From contig JAAYYU010000124.1 of the NCBI GenBank assembly GCA_012515235.1, positions 62,001-126,000 of the forward strand: a DNA stretch of 64,000 nucleotides, given 5' to 3'. A program made the position numbers and the translations under genes. Below, one piece after another: positions 18,250-27,339 of this stretch; the first letter of the stretch is position 1, and each line of letters opens with the position of its first letter. The DNA comes from Candidatus Anammoximicrobium sp. (lineage in GTDB: Bacteria > Planctomycetota > Planctomycetia > Pirellulales > Pirellulaceae). The notes under the pieces are model-generated. The model had not been told where the DNA came from and did no database searches. It saw only the letters and a list, made by a program, of their open reading frames with translations.

Positions 18250-20759
18250 TACCAGAGCGACCGCCAGTAAGCCCGGTCCGTCTGGTAGACGTCGATCCGG
18301 TCTTTCATCCGGTCAATGTCCGGAGGCAGGACGCCGTAGCGGACCATTTCGCGGACGTAGTGCCGGGTGGGGCGGAAATCGGGCCTGTCGAACCGCTTGA
18401 GGGTCGCCAATTCGGTCTTGGCGGTCTCGACGGTCCGCAGGATGAATTGGTAGTCGGGGTCGTGGACGTCGGCAAAGACCCGCGCCGGCCGTTTGGATTG
18501 GCCGTCGGCCGGCGTCTCCTGGCACCATCCGTAGCCGCCCGCTTCCTGGGCCAGCGGCGCCAGCAGAATCATCGACTTGGCCGGCGTCGTCAGGTTGTAC
18601 AGATTCAGGCAGTAGTGCTTGGGCACGTTCAAGTAGTCCTGCTTCTTCTGAATCACGCGTCCCAGGGGCAGGTCTTTGGTATGGCATGTCAGGCAGCGGC
18701 GTTGGAGGATCGCATCGATCGACTCGCCGCCGCCGGGGCCGGCCGCGGTCCGCACCGTGCCGAACGTGATCGGATAGTCTTCCGGATCCGGCCGGGTGTG
18801 TCCGGGAGAGGGCGGCGTGCCGGGCCGCAGGCCGGCGTACGTGCCCGGATAGGTGGCGCCGGTGTCGATCCACAATTGGACCACCCGCCGCTGGGTGTCC
18901 GACAGTTTCGCGTCGTAATGGCTGCCGTCGAGCTTGCCCATCAAGGGGCTGGCCGCGGAACCGAAGCCGCGGGCCGGACGGTTGCCGTCTTCCGCATAGC
19001 CCTCGCTGTCGCTGACCTGTTGCCAGGCGAAGAGCGTAAAATAGCTGTGCGAAAACCAATCGTTGTAATCGCCCGTCAGCAGCACTCGTCCCTCGGGCTT
19101 GTCGGGGCCATGACATTTCACGCAGTGCTCGTCCCAGATCGGCTGCACGTCGCGCGAGTAGTCGATCACGTCCGGAACGTCTGCCAGCGGCTCGATCGGA
19201 CTCGGCGCGCGCGTGGTGGCCAGCAGCGAGTGGGCGGAACGCGGCGTTTCCACCCGCTTCTCATGACAGCCCACGCACGAGGTGGTTTCGCCGGGCAGCA
19301 CCGAGCAGTAGCTCTGCATCCGCTTCACCGTGCGGCCCTGCTCGTCCAAGGCCACGAAGTACAGGCTGCGCAGCGCCGGGGCTTCGAAGTACGCCGAGCC
19401 GTCGGCTTCCACGGGCACCGTGCCCAGGATCCGCTTCAAAGTAAACGTCCCGTTCACGCTGATCGTCTGTTGCACGCCGCTGAAATTGACCGGCTTGGGC
19501 AGTTGTTCCAGCACCAGCAGGCGCTTGATCTCGCCGGACTGGACGCCTTTCATGCTCCGCCCGTGATGCACGTCGGCCACCACCAGCCGTCCGGTCGTGG
19601 CGGCGGGGTCGGTGCGCGGCGGGATCAGCCGCTCGCGCGGGCGGGGCGCGATCCAAAACGGCTCGTGCAGCATCTGCTCCGCGCGGTAGACCTCCTCCAG
19701 ATTCCCTTCGTCGTCCAGGATCAACAGGCTCTTGTCCTGGGCCACCAGGAAGCAGTGCGGCGACAGCGGGTAGGGATCGCGGAAGCCGTCCGGGCCGCCC
19801 ATCCAGCCGGCGGCCATCTTCACCTTCGGACTGATCTGCCGCGGCCGGTCGGGCGAGTCGGGACCGGACTCCGCGCCCAGGACCACGATGTTGCCCGCAT
19901 GTTCGCGGTTGCCGTGCTGGGGCGAGAAGACCGCCACCATGCGGTTCGTGCCGGGTATCGCCTTGGCGTCGATCATCAGCACCCACTTGCCGGGCGGCTG
20001 CATGTTCCCGAACACGATCGCCTGGTTCGTGCCGTCCGGGTTCATGCTCCACAGGCCGTGGAACTTCTGCGGGGCGCGGTCCACGTACTCCCACCGCGTG
20101 TACAGCACGCGGCCGTCGGGCAGGACCGCCGGCGTGTTCTCGTGGACGATGTTCGAGGACAGGCAGCGGATGTTGCCCTGCCGGTCCCTCCGGTGCAGCG
20201 TGGCCACGGGCGTGTACCAGCAGGCGACGAACCGCTTGCACCGCGAGGAGGGAAAGATGATGTCGCCGTCGGGCAAGTACGCCGGCTCGACGTCGTCGAA
20301 CGGGCCGTCGGTCAGTTGCCGCAAGAGCGTGCCGTCGGCGTGGATTTCGTAAAGGTGGAAATACCGGGTCTTGCCCGGCCGGTACGAGAAGAGAATCGTG
20401 CCGCCGTCGTAGTCCACGCACGGATCGCGGATCGAACCTTCCGGATCGTCCAGCAGCACCTGCAACGCCCGCGTGCGCAAATTCAGCTTGCACAACTTCG
20501 CCCCGCCCGGAGCGTGCATCAGCTTGTTCGGATCAAGCGACCAGTGGCCGAAGTTCGCGTAGTAGTGACCGTCGCTGTACAACGCGCGCACGGCGAACAC
20601 GATTTCCTCCGCCCCGCCCATCGCCTGCAGGGCCTTGGCGACCAGCGGGGATGCGGATGTCGCGCCGGCCGCGCCGCCAGCCGGCTCTGCGCCTCGCGCC
20701 GTCGCCCCCAACATGCCGAGTATGGCCAGTCCCCAACAAGCCGCGCTGCGTTCCCGCAT
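18195..20759 (-). CDS. HzsA-related exported multiheme cytochrome (854 aa)
   Basis: A signal peptide (MRERSAACWGLAILGMLGATARGA) is followed by a beta-propeller-like region (LFSYRPGKTRYFHLYEI, EPAYLPDGDIIFPSSR) and the middle domain of hydrazine-synthase alpha-like proteins. Three CxxCH heme motifs follow: CVGCH (~496), CVKCH (~545) and CLTCH (~689). True HzsA makes hydrazine in anammox bacteria. HzsA-related proteins without the partner subunits are, as I recall, common in other planctomycetes and have no established function. No HzsB/C is seen here, so hydrazine synthesis is not supported. The start has GGGAGGAAG upstream. It probably acts in the periplasm in electron transfer or as an oxidoreductase. 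Confidence 0.8.
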   Translation of the reverse strand: MRERSAACWGLAILGMLGATARGAEPAGGAAGATSASPLVAKALQAMGGAEEIVFAVRALYSDGHYYANFGHWSLDPNKLMHAPGGAKLCKLNLRTRALQVLLDDPEGSIRDPCVDYDGGTILFSYRPGKTRYFHLYEIHADGTLLRQLTDGPFDDVEPAYLPDGDIIFPSSRCKRFVACWYTPVATLHRRDRQGNIRCLSSNIVHENTPAVLPDGRVLYTRWEYVDRAPQKFHGLWSMNPDGTNQAIVFGNMQPPGKWVLMIDAKAIPGTNRMVAVFSPQHGNREHAGNIVVLGAESGPDSPDRPRQISPKVKMAAGWMGGPDGFRDPYPLSPHCFLVAQDKSLLILDDEGNLEEVYRAEQMLHEPFWIAPRPRERLIPPRTDPAATTGRLVVADVHHGRSMKGVQSGEIKRLLVLEQLPKPVNFSGVQQTISVNGTFTLKRILGTVPVEADGSAYFEAPALRSLYFVALDEQGRTVKRMQSYCSVLPGETTSCVGCHEKRVETPRSAHSLLATTRAPSPIEPLADVPDVIDYSRDVQPIWDEHCVKCHGPDKPEGRVLLTGDYNDWFSHSYFTLFAWQQVSDSEGYAEDGNRPARGFGSAASPLMGKLDGSHYDAKLSDTQRRVVQLWIDTGATYPGTYAGLRPGTPPSPGHTRPDPEDYPITFGTVRTAAGPGGGESIDAILQRRCLTCHTKDLPLGRVIQKKQDYLNVPKHYCLNLYNLTTPAKSMILLAPLAQEAGGYGWCQETPADGQSKRPARVFADVHDPDYQFILRTVETAKTELATLKRFDRPDFRPTRHYVREMVRYGVLPPDIDRMKDRIDVYQTDRAYWRSLWYQPLRGAASSAAGPATGG

Positions 20760-21212
20760 GGCTTCCTCCCTCGTCTTCAGCCGACTCCGTCAGACCGTCG
20801 TTCCGCGGTGCGGACGACGCGAGCCGAACGCTCGCTCCCGGTTCGAGAATAACAGAGGGAACCGCTTCCGGCAAGCGCGAACCGGGCCGGGCGGTTTCGC
20901 CGTCCCGCCGGCCGTCCGCTGCCCCCGTGGTGGCGGTCCGCGCAAACACGCGGCGTCTGGACGTCCGCCTGGATCCGCCGCGTCGCACCGGCTTGCGGCA
21001 AGTCCAGCATCGGCTTGCTCTCGCGCGATCCGGCGGCGGGCGGCAGTCGTGGGGCCGCGGCCGGCTTCCACCCCACCACGCGCGCCGTTTTCACCTCGGC
21101 CCCTTTCCCACTTCGCTTGGGAACGATTATAAATGGTCGCCGGGGAGTTTGCCGGGCCGAGGGGGTTTTATCCTGCCAGCGTTGGCAGGCAGTTTCTGCC
21201 GCAGGAGGTCTT
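20760..21212. other. Intergenic region between divergent genes
   Basis: This 453-bp GC-rich spacer separates the minus-strand HzsA-related gene from the plus-strand phosphoesterase. It must hold both promoters, but I see no convincing -35/-10 pair, palindrome or small gene. Frames open through it have no RBS. Confidence 0.4.
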
Positions 21213-22283
21213 GTGGTCCACGCCATCCGTCGCACGTTGTTCCTCTTGACGGCCCTCGTCGCCACCAGCGCCACGGGAGGGTCCGGCGAAGAACGGCTGC
21301 CGCCAAGCTCCGAGGGTTCGTTCAGCATCGCGGTCATCCCCGACACGCAGGCTTATCGGGGCCGAGGTGCCAAGGCCACGCCCCTCAGTCTCGCGCCGGT
21401 GACCAACGCCATTTTCGACGCGCACACCCAGTGGATTGTGGACAACCTCGACGCGCAGCGGATCGTGTTCGTCAGCCACGTAGGCGACATCGTCGACCGC
21501 AACGAGCCGGAGCAGTGGGCTGTGGCCCGCCAGGCGATGGACCGCCTGCACGGGCGCGTGCCCTATGCGATCGCGCTGGGGAACCACGACTTGAAGGCCA
21601 GCGGCGACGCGGCGCTGTTCCAAAAGCACTTCCCGGCCGAGCGGTTTGTCGGCGTTCCCTGGTACGGCGGCACGCCGTCCGCCGGACTCGACGCCAGGTA
21701 CGGCAACAACGCCAATAGCTTTCAGTTGTTCTCGGCGGGCGGGTTGGATTTCGTCATGCTGCACCTGGAGTGCAACGCCCCCGACCCGGTGCTCCAATGG
21801 GCGGACAAGGTGCTGGCCGAACACGCGTCGCGGCGGGCCATCGTGGCCTCGCACATGAACCTGGGACCGCTCGCACAACCGAAGAAGCCGGACGATTACT
21901 TCGCCGCCCCCAAGGGCCGTATGCAATGGAAAAAGGTCCACGGCGCGGCGGGCAACACGCCGCAGCAGATGTGGGACAAGTGCTTTCGCCGACACGCCAA
22001 CGTGTTCCTGATCCTGTCGGGCGATCAGAGCCGCACGCAGGCGCTGCGCCAAGTCTCGCAAAACGACGCCGGCCGGCCGGTCCATGAAGTCCTGTCCGAC
22101 TACATGGCGACGACGGGCAGCGGGGATTGCTGGATGCGGATCTGCCGCTTCCTGCCCGCGGAGAACCGGATCGACGTGTTCACAATCGACTCCCGCACCG
22201 GCCAGTTGTGTCCCGGCACAAAGCTGGTGCCGCAGCGCGACGCGCACCAGTTCAGCCTGCCGTACCGGATGAGCGGCGCCTGA
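21213..22283 (+). CDS. Exported calcineurin-like metallophosphoesterase (356 aa)
   Basis: Metal-ligand motifs in order: VIPDTQ (first Asp), SHVGDIVDRN (GDxxD type), ALGNHDLK (GNHD), and ASHMNLGPL (His). A signal peptide (VHAIRRTLFLLTALVATSATG) begins at a GTG start (21213) with AGGAGG at 21203-21208, a short 4-nt spacing. The frame is open upstream from 21015, but nothing there looks coding. Such planctomycete proteins are secreted phosphodiesterases or monoesterases of unknown substrate. It is followed after 11 bp by a convergent hydrolase. Confidence 0.8.
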   Translation: MVHAIRRTLFLLTALVATSATGGSGEERLPPSSEGSFSIAVIPDTQAYRGRGAKATPLSLAPVTNAIFDAHTQWIVDNLDAQRIVFVSHVGDIVDRNEPEQWAVARQAMDRLHGRVPYAIALGNHDLKASGDAALFQKHFPAERFVGVPWYGGTPSAGLDARYGNNANSFQLFSAGGLDFVMLHLECNAPDPVLQWADKVLAEHASRRAIVASHMNLGPLAQPKKPDDYFAAPKGRMQWKKVHGAAGNTPQQMWDKCFRRHANVFLILSGDQSRTQALRQVSQNDAGRPVHEVLSDYMATTGSGDCWMRICRFLPAENRIDVFTIDSRTGQLCPGTKLVPQRDAHQFSLPYRMSGA

Positions 22284-22294
22284 GTCCTCGTGAT

Positions 22295-23428
22295 TTACGG
22301 TCTCTTGCCATCCCTTCCCAGCGCCCGGTCGACGAAGCGGTACGCCTCCTCGCGGGCCTCGCTGGGAAAGCCGTGTCCGCCGGGCGGGTACACGGCCACC
22401 AGCCGTTCGCCCGCGTCGAACAACGCATACACGGCCGCGGCCGCGTGGACGCAGCGTTTAACGCTGTCCAGGCGGAAGTTGCTGTCGCTCTGTGGAGCGT
22501 GAATGTACAGGTGCCGCGGGGCGATCGCGGCCAGCACCTCCGGAAAGTCGAACGGCAGTTTTGCGGGGTCCTTGCCGTACACCGTTTCGATCCTCGGCAT
22601 ATAACGCGTCTGGCACCAGCCGGTCAGGTTGCCGCCCATGTAGTCGGTAAAGGAATCGAATCCGGAACTGGTGACGACCACCTTCAGTCGCGGGTCCATC
22701 GCGGCCACGAACAACGAGTTGTGGCCGCCCAGCGAAACCCCGATGCAGCCGAGGCGGTCGGGATCGACTTCGGGGAGCGACGCGAGCAGATCGACGGCCC
22801 GCAGGTGATCCCAGATGCCCTTCATCGTGCCGCTGGCGTAACCCAGCGCAGCCGGGTCGGTCTGGTTCTCGCCCAGCAGCACATAATCAGGAGCGATCGT
22901 CACGTAGCCCCGTTCGGCCAGTTCCAGCGTATAGCGCGGATAGTCGGGGCCCAGGCCCGCCGTCCGCCCGCGCGGGCCGCTGGTCCCGTGCAGGCACAGC
23001 ATGGCCGGCGTCCGGCCTTGCAGTCCGTGGGGGATCAGCAGATAGGCGGGCACGCGGTCGCCCGGCCCGGCGGTGTACAGGATCTTCTGCCGCGTGAGCG
23101 TGGGCAGTTTTTCCGTCTCGACGACTTGCACGTCCAGCGGCACTTCGCGGCCGCGTTGGGGCAGCGGTCCCATCACCAACTGCATGTTGGCCAGGACGTG
23201 TTGGCGCCGCTGCTGCCAGGCTTGGGCGTCCTGCACGGGGTGCGCGGTCCCGGCGTCGTCGCGCCAGACGAGGAGTTCCATTTTGTCCGGATAGAACGGC
23301 GGCGATGGCGACGGCTCCGCCGCACGCACCAGCGCCCCGCAGCCGTAGCCCGTCATCAGCGCGGCGGCCGCCAGACCCAGCGCGCGGAAGTTATGCCACG
23401 GGATGCGGATGCGGCGGTTGGCGGCCAT
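22295..23428 (-). CDS. Exported alpha/beta hydrolase (dienelactone-hydrolase-like, 377 aa)
   Basis: The N-terminal hydrophobic stretch (FRALGLAAAALMTGYGCGALVRA) could be a signal peptide with a possible lipobox-like Cys. The fold motifs are PAMLCLHGTSGPRG (oxyanion strand), IGVSLGGHNSL with the nucleophile Ser, and a C-terminal YPPGGHGFP with the catalytic His. GGAGGT lies 8 nt before ATG 23428. It is an exported esterase/peptidase-like enzyme of the type common in planctomycete gene clusters. Substrate not predictable. Confidence 0.75.
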   Translation of the reverse strand: MAANRRIRIPWHNFRALGLAAAALMTGYGCGALVRAAEPSPSPPFYPDKMELLVWRDDAGTAHPVQDAQAWQQRRQHVLANMQLVMGPLPQRGREVPLDVQVVETEKLPTLTRQKILYTAGPGDRVPAYLLIPHGLQGRTPAMLCLHGTSGPRGRTAGLGPDYPRYTLELAERGYVTIAPDYVLLGENQTDPAALGYASGTMKGIWDHLRAVDLLASLPEVDPDRLGCIGVSLGGHNSLFVAAMDPRLKVVVTSSGFDSFTDYMGGNLTGWCQTRYMPRIETVYGKDPAKLPFDFPEVLAAIAPRHLYIHAPQSDSNFRLDSVKRCVHAAAAVYALFDAGERLVAVYPPGGHGFPSEAREEAYRFVDRALGRDGKRP

Positions 23429-23544
23429 TTGGGGACCTCCTCTGGAAAGCGCGGGGTTGTTTTGCGATAGTGTTCTCTGCCCAAACAAAGCTAACCGCTA
23501 GTTGTAACACCGCACCAAGATTTGTGCCAGAAAGGGCTCCTGTG

Positions 23545-24420
23545 ATGAGATGTGAAATTGGGCGTCGTCAGTTTCTGCAACTCGGTGGACTTGCCGTGAC
23601 GGGCGTTGCGCTATCGAGCCGGGCGAACTCCGCGCCCCAGGCCCGCGCGGCCGAAGCCGGCGACCGTTTCCAGAAGGCCGTCGGCTGGGCCATGATTCGC
23701 GAGTCACTCTCGGTCGAAGACAAGTTTCGGCTGTTGAAGGACGTCGGCTTCCAAGGGGTGGAGGTCAGTAGCCAGGGACTGAAGGCCAGCGGCATCGAGC
23801 TCCGCGAGATGATCCGCGCCAGCGAGAAAACCGGCGTGGCGATCCACGGCCTGTCCGGCGTCGGCCAGGGAGGGCTCCCAACGGCGCTGGACCAAGCCGC
23901 CTTGTGCGGCGCGACGTCGATCCTGTACGTCGTGCGGGCCGATCCCAACGGCTCGTACCTGGAGAACTATCGCCGCGCGCAGGAGACGCTCCGCGAGGCG
24001 ATTCCCCACGCCGAGAAAAAGCGCATTGCGATCCTGATCGAGAACGTGTGGGCCACGTTCCTGATCGAACCGCTGCTGATGGCCCGCTTTATCGACGAGT
24101 TGGACAGTCCCTACGTGCAAGCGTACTTCGACGTGGGCAACGTCATGCGCTGGGGACTGCCGCAGCACTGGATCGAGGTCCTCGGCAAGCGAATCGGCAA
24201 GATCCACGTCAAGGAGTACAGCCTGAAGACGGCCATGAGCCAAGGGATGGGCAAGGGCTTCGATTTCCCGATGGGTCAGGGCGACATCGACTGGCAGCGG
24301 GTCCGAGAGGAACTGGCCAAGATCGGCTTCCATGGCTGGGCTACTGCCGAAGTTCGCGGGGGCGACCGCCAGCGTCTGGCGGAGATCTCCGCGGAGATGG
24401 ACAAGATTCTGGCGCTGTAA
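23545..24420 (+). CDS. Tat-exported sugar phosphate isomerase/epimerase-like protein, copy 1 (291 aa)
   Basis: The Tat signal RRQFLQLGGLAVTG (residues ~6-19) is followed by an AP-endonuclease-2/xylose-isomerase-like TIM barrel: DVGFQGVEV, ILIENVWATFL, AYFDVGNVMRWG, IHVKEYS, ATAEVRGGDRQRLAE. The Glu/Asp/His/Glu pattern suits a divalent metal site. It is the first of two tandem paralogs of identical length (876 nt each); both have CCAGAAAGGGCTCC just upstream of the ATG. Likely a periplasmic keto-sugar isomerase or epimerase; substrate unknown. No clear Shine-Dalgarno other than AGAAAGG, which is 12-13 nt away. Confidence 0.8.
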   Translation: MRCEIGRRQFLQLGGLAVTGVALSSRANSAPQARAAEAGDRFQKAVGWAMIRESLSVEDKFRLLKDVGFQGVEVSSQGLKASGIELREMIRASEKTGVAIHGLSGVGQGGLPTALDQAALCGATSILYVVRADPNGSYLENYRRAQETLREAIPHAEKKRIAILIENVWATFLIEPLLMARFIDELDSPYVQAYFDVGNVMRWGLPQHWIEVLGKRIGKIHVKEYSLKTAMSQGMGKGFDFPMGQGDIDWQRVREELAKIGFHGWATAEVRGGDRQRLAEISAEMDKILAL

Positions 24421-24665
24421 AACTGCCCGGCGAACAAGGCGCAAAGTCCGCCCGGGGCGCGCTCCGCGGAGTCTGCGGCAAACGCCGCCGGCGGATTCCG
24501 CGGGAAGACCGACACGATTCGATCCTCCGGCCGTCACCTCTGGCAAGGCCGCACGTGGCCTGCGATAGTAGTGTCTCCCACCTGTCCGCTCGGCGGACAA
24601 GCGAAACCGTTTCCTCAACAACGATTCACCTCGCATCACGTTTTGCTCCAGAAAGGGCTCCAGCC

Positions 24666-25541
24666 ATGAAACCATCGATCGATCGTCGTCATTTCCTGCA
24701 ACTGGGCGGACTCGCGGTGACGGGCGCCGTCATCTCGTCCCAGGCCAGTCCCGCGCGGCCAGTCCGGGCGGCCGAGTCGGGGGGCCGCATCAAGAAGGCT
24801 GTGGGCTGGGAGATGATCCGGGAGGAACTCTCGCTGGAAGACAAGTTCCGCTTGGCGAAGGACGTCGGATTCGAAGGCGTGGAGATCAACAGCCGGCTGC
24901 TCCGGCCGGGCTCGCCGGAACCCAAGGACGTGGCCCGCGCCAGCGAGAAGATCGGGATTCCGGTCCACGGCGTGTCGGGCGCCAGCAACACGGATCTGAA
25001 AGCGATCCTCGACGAAGCCGCCATCTACGGGGCCACGTCGGTGCTGCACGTCGTGCGGACCGATCCCCAGGGTTCGTACCTGGAAAACTACCGCCGTTCC
25101 CAGGCGTTGCTCCGCGAGGCGGCCCCGCACGCCGAAAAACTCCGCATTCCGCTCCTGATCGAAAACGTCTGGGCCACGTTCCTGATCGAGCCGCTGACGA
25201 CGGCCCGCTATATCGACGAACTGAACAGTCCCTTCGTGCAAGCCTATTTCGATGTGGGCAACTGCATGCGCTGGGGCGTGCCCCAGCAGTGGATCGAAGT
25301 CCTCGGCAAGCGGATCGGCAAGATCCACGTCAAGGAGTACAGCCTGAAAACGGCCATGAGCCAAGGGATGGGCAAGGGCTTCGATTTCCCCATGGGCGAG
25401 GGCGACATCCAGTGGAACCGCGTCCGCGAGGAACTGGCCAAGATCGGCTTCCAGGGCTGGGCCACCGCCGAGGTCCGCGGCGGCGACCGCCAGCGCCTGG
25501 CGGAAATCTCCGCGGAGATGGACCGGATCCTGGGCCGATGA
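24666..25541 (+). CDS. Tat-exported sugar phosphate isomerase/epimerase-like protein, copy 2 (291 aa)
   Basis: Paralog of the preceding gene with the same Tat motif (RRHFLQLGGLAVTG) and barrel. By eye the last ~125 residues are about 90% identical between copies (for example ENVWATFLIEPL and IGKIHVKEYSLKTAMSQGMG), while residues 55-130 are much more divergent. This mosaic suggests recent duplication plus gene conversion. The upstream 245 bp contain no gene. An open frame from 23904 is only a readthrough across copy 1; the Tat signal fixes the ATG at 24666. Confidence 0.82.
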   Translation: MKPSIDRRHFLQLGGLAVTGAVISSQASPARPVRAAESGGRIKKAVGWEMIREELSLEDKFRLAKDVGFEGVEINSRLLRPGSPEPKDVARASEKIGIPVHGVSGASNTDLKAILDEAAIYGATSVLHVVRTDPQGSYLENYRRSQALLREAAPHAEKLRIPLLIENVWATFLIEPLTTARYIDELNSPFVQAYFDVGNCMRWGVPQQWIEVLGKRIGKIHVKEYSLKTAMSQGMGKGFDFPMGEGDIQWNRVREELAKIGFQGWATAEVRGGDRQRLAEISAEMDRILGR

Positions 25542-25554
25542 ACGCCGTCAGGCT

Positions 25555-26535
25555 TCACTCCGGATGCCCCGGCGAGAGAAAACCGCGGTCCAGCACGAGT
25601 TTGGCCCGCTGGTAGTTCGTCAACGGCCACTTGGGTTCGCGGGCCAGCGAGCGGACGTGGTGGACCAGGGCGGCTAATTCCTGCTCGCTGAGGTTCGGGT
25701 TGGCGACCATGGGCGTGCCGGGCAGGCCCAGCCGGATGCGCACGAAGATGGATGGCGGGTCGGTGCCGCCTTTGAATTCCTCCCACACCAGATTCCGCGG
25801 GCGCGTGGGGTAGCCTTCTTCGTTTGCCAAATACAGCCCGGTGTCGCCGCGCCCGTCGGGACCGTGGCACCGGGCGCACTGCTGTTGGATGTAGATCTCC
25901 CCGCCGCGGCGGACCAGCGCTTCCGTCGCCGGTCCCCATTTCGGAACGGCCACGGGCGCACCTGGGGTCAGTTGCAGGTCCAGGATTTCGCGCAGTTCTT
26001 CCGTGGCAATCTCGTCCTCCTGGTGCGCGTCCCCGAGCTTGAAGGCCAGGGCCGCTTGCAGGCCCTCACGGCGCAACCGCAACACCTCGTCGATCAACCT
26101 GCCTCGCGTCGCCTCGGCAAACGGCCGAAACGACGGCATCGACGCGCCCGGCACTCCGCGGACCAGGACCGCGCCCAGATCCGCTCGCGAGGGCACGCCG
26201 TTGACGGTGCTCACCAGACGGAACTTGCTGGAGCGGAAATTGTGCGGTCTGGGAAACAGGGACCGCGCGCCCTCGCCTCGGCCGCCGCCGTCGGCTCCGT
26301 GACAGGGGCCGCAGTGGTTCAGATACAACTCGCGGCCCGTCAGCGAGTCGTCAGCCGGCCGCGGCTGGACCGAGAACGTCGCAGGCAAAGCGGTTTCGGC
26401 CGCTACCGAACGGGGCGGGGGCGATGTCGCACGATGGCAGCCAATTCCCAACGCGGTCAGGATGACGATGACAGGACTCATCACGGCTACGCTGGCAGGT
26501 CTGCCGATCGTCCCGTGACCCGCGGCGTGAAACTT
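25555..26535 (-). CDS. Diheme cytochrome c, probable lipoprotein (326 aa)
   Basis: Two class-I c-type heme motifs: CGPCHGADGGG in the N-terminal half and CARCHGPDGRG about 150 residues later, each with a downstream Met-containing region (PGASMPSF, PGTPMVAN). A lipobox-like LGIGC follows a hydrophobic stretch near the N-terminus, suggesting an outer- or inner-membrane anchored periplasmic cytochrome. The start is chosen as GTG 26535 because GAGAGG lies 6 nt upstream and it gives a basic n-region; ATG 26481 is the alternative. It is convergent with the isomerase pair. It may be electron carrier for one of the Tat-exported oxidoreductases. Confidence 0.78.
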   Translation of the reverse strand, partial: KFHAAGHGTIGRPASVAVMSPVIVILTALGIGCHRATSPPPRSVAAETALPATFSVQPRPADDSLTGRELYLNHCGPCHGADGGGRGEGARSLFPRPHNFRSSKFRLVSTVNGVPSRADLGAVLVRGVPGASMPSFRPFAEATRGRLIDEVLRLRREGLQAALAFKLGDAHQEDEIATEELREILDLQLTPGAPVAVPKWGPATEALVRRGGEIYIQQQCARCHGPDGRGDTGLYLANEEGYPTRPRNLVWEEFKGGTDPPSIFVRIRLGLPGTPMVANPNLSEQELAALVHHVRSLAREPKWPLTNYQRAKLVLDRGFLSPGHPE

Positions 26536-26614
26536 CACATCGAACCTCTCGTCAGTGTCGTCGTCCACCGCGGCATTGTAACCTGCCGGCCTTCTGCCGG
26601 GCAACACCGGCGAC

Positions 26615-26821
26615 TCATTCTCCCGCGAACACCATCGCCCCAATTCGCCCATTGCCCAGCGGCAGCGACTGTTGGAACGTCCGCGCCGGCCTGTCAAACC
26701 AAAGCGCAGCAGTGGGATCGGCCGCTCCGGCCGCCATCGGCGGAGCCAGCATGAAGGCAAAGCTCAGGACTAGGCCGGCGAACCAATGCCGTTGCCATGC
26801 AGTAAGCGAGTTCGACCTCAT
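26615..26821 (-). pseudogene. GH95 alpha-L-fucosidase N-terminal remnant (68 codons)
   Basis: A signal peptide (WFAGLVLSFAFMLAPPMAAGA) is followed by LWFDRPARTFQQSLPLGNGR and IGAMVFAG, closely matching the beginning of glycoside hydrolase family 95 proteins. The frame ends at a TGA right after this, with some 700 residues of the usual enzyme missing; the cytochrome gene begins 80 bp on. This is the promoter-proximal stub of a deleted fucosidase gene. A functional small protein is unlikely. Family recognition is from memory of the motif. Confidence 0.7.
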
Positions 26822-26934
26822 CCAAGCGTCCTCCGTTCAATCCTGTTGTTACAGCGGATTACCCCTCTTGTCCTGCCGGTGTACCGAACTGCTCGCGGCG
26901 TGAGCAGCAGGGCTGCGCGGGAGTGGAATTCTGA

Positions 26935-27012
26935 TCCGTCGCCAAGCGGAACAAGGCCCTGGTCGAAATCTGCGAAAAGATCGAGACGGCGTGCGCCGCC
27001 TCGGCAGGCTAG
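26935..27012 (+). pseudogene. Possible coding fragment, unrecognised
   Basis: A short open stretch after a TGA reads AKRNKALVEICEKIETACAA before a TAG. It reads like protein but has no start or RBS; it may be debris of a deleted gene. No family is assigned. Confidence 0.2.
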
Positions 27013-27087
27013 CCGGTGCTGTTCCGGCTGGTAGAATGAATGCAGAAGGAAACTTCCGTTATTCGAGTTCGGGAGTCGATCGTGTCC

Positions 27088-27339
27088 ATGATTGCGTCTG
27101 TCCCAGCAAGTAATCGGGAATTAGCCGAGCGGATCAACGCGGAGGCTCGGCGAGATCCGCATTCGCCGTACGCCGGCAAGTTCGTGGGCATCGCCAATGG
27201 CCATGTGGTGGCGGTGGCCGACAGCTGGCGCGAGGTCTCCCGGCGATTGCGGCAAGTGGAGCCCGATCCGGGCAAGTGCTGCTGTATCGAGGCCAGCGCC
27301 GATTACGATGCAGTCCATGAGGTTTGGAGCGTCCCCTAA
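27088..27339 (+). CDS. DUF5678-like small protein (83 aa)
   Basis: The sequence SPYAGKFVGIANGHVVAVADSW followed by a REVSRRLRQVEPDPGKCCCIEAS segment resembles the DUF5678 type of small protein (a compact alpha/beta fold of unknown role). The start is uncertain: ATG 27088 gives MIASVPASNRELAERINAEA, which looks like a natural N-terminus; ATG 27040 would add 16 residues. Its TAA stop overlaps the next ATG (TAATG), so the two are translationally coupled. It lies in an accessory stretch of broken genes. It could be the regulatory or antitoxin-like partner of the following protease-like protein, but this is speculative. Confidence 0.6.
   Translation: MIASVPASNRELAERINAEARRDPHSPYAGKFVGIANGHVVAVADSWREVSRRLRQVEPDPGKCCCIEASADYDAVHEVWSVP

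Noticed and set aside
18195-20759. Anammox hydrazine synthase
   Set aside because: Only an alpha-like protein is present, with no beta/gamma subunits or hydrazine dehydrogenase; HzsA-related proteins occur outside anammox bacteria.
17898-20852. 984-codon plus-strand frame across the HzsA-related gene
   Set aside because: Antisense shadow; the minus-strand frame contains three CxxCH motifs and a signal peptide.
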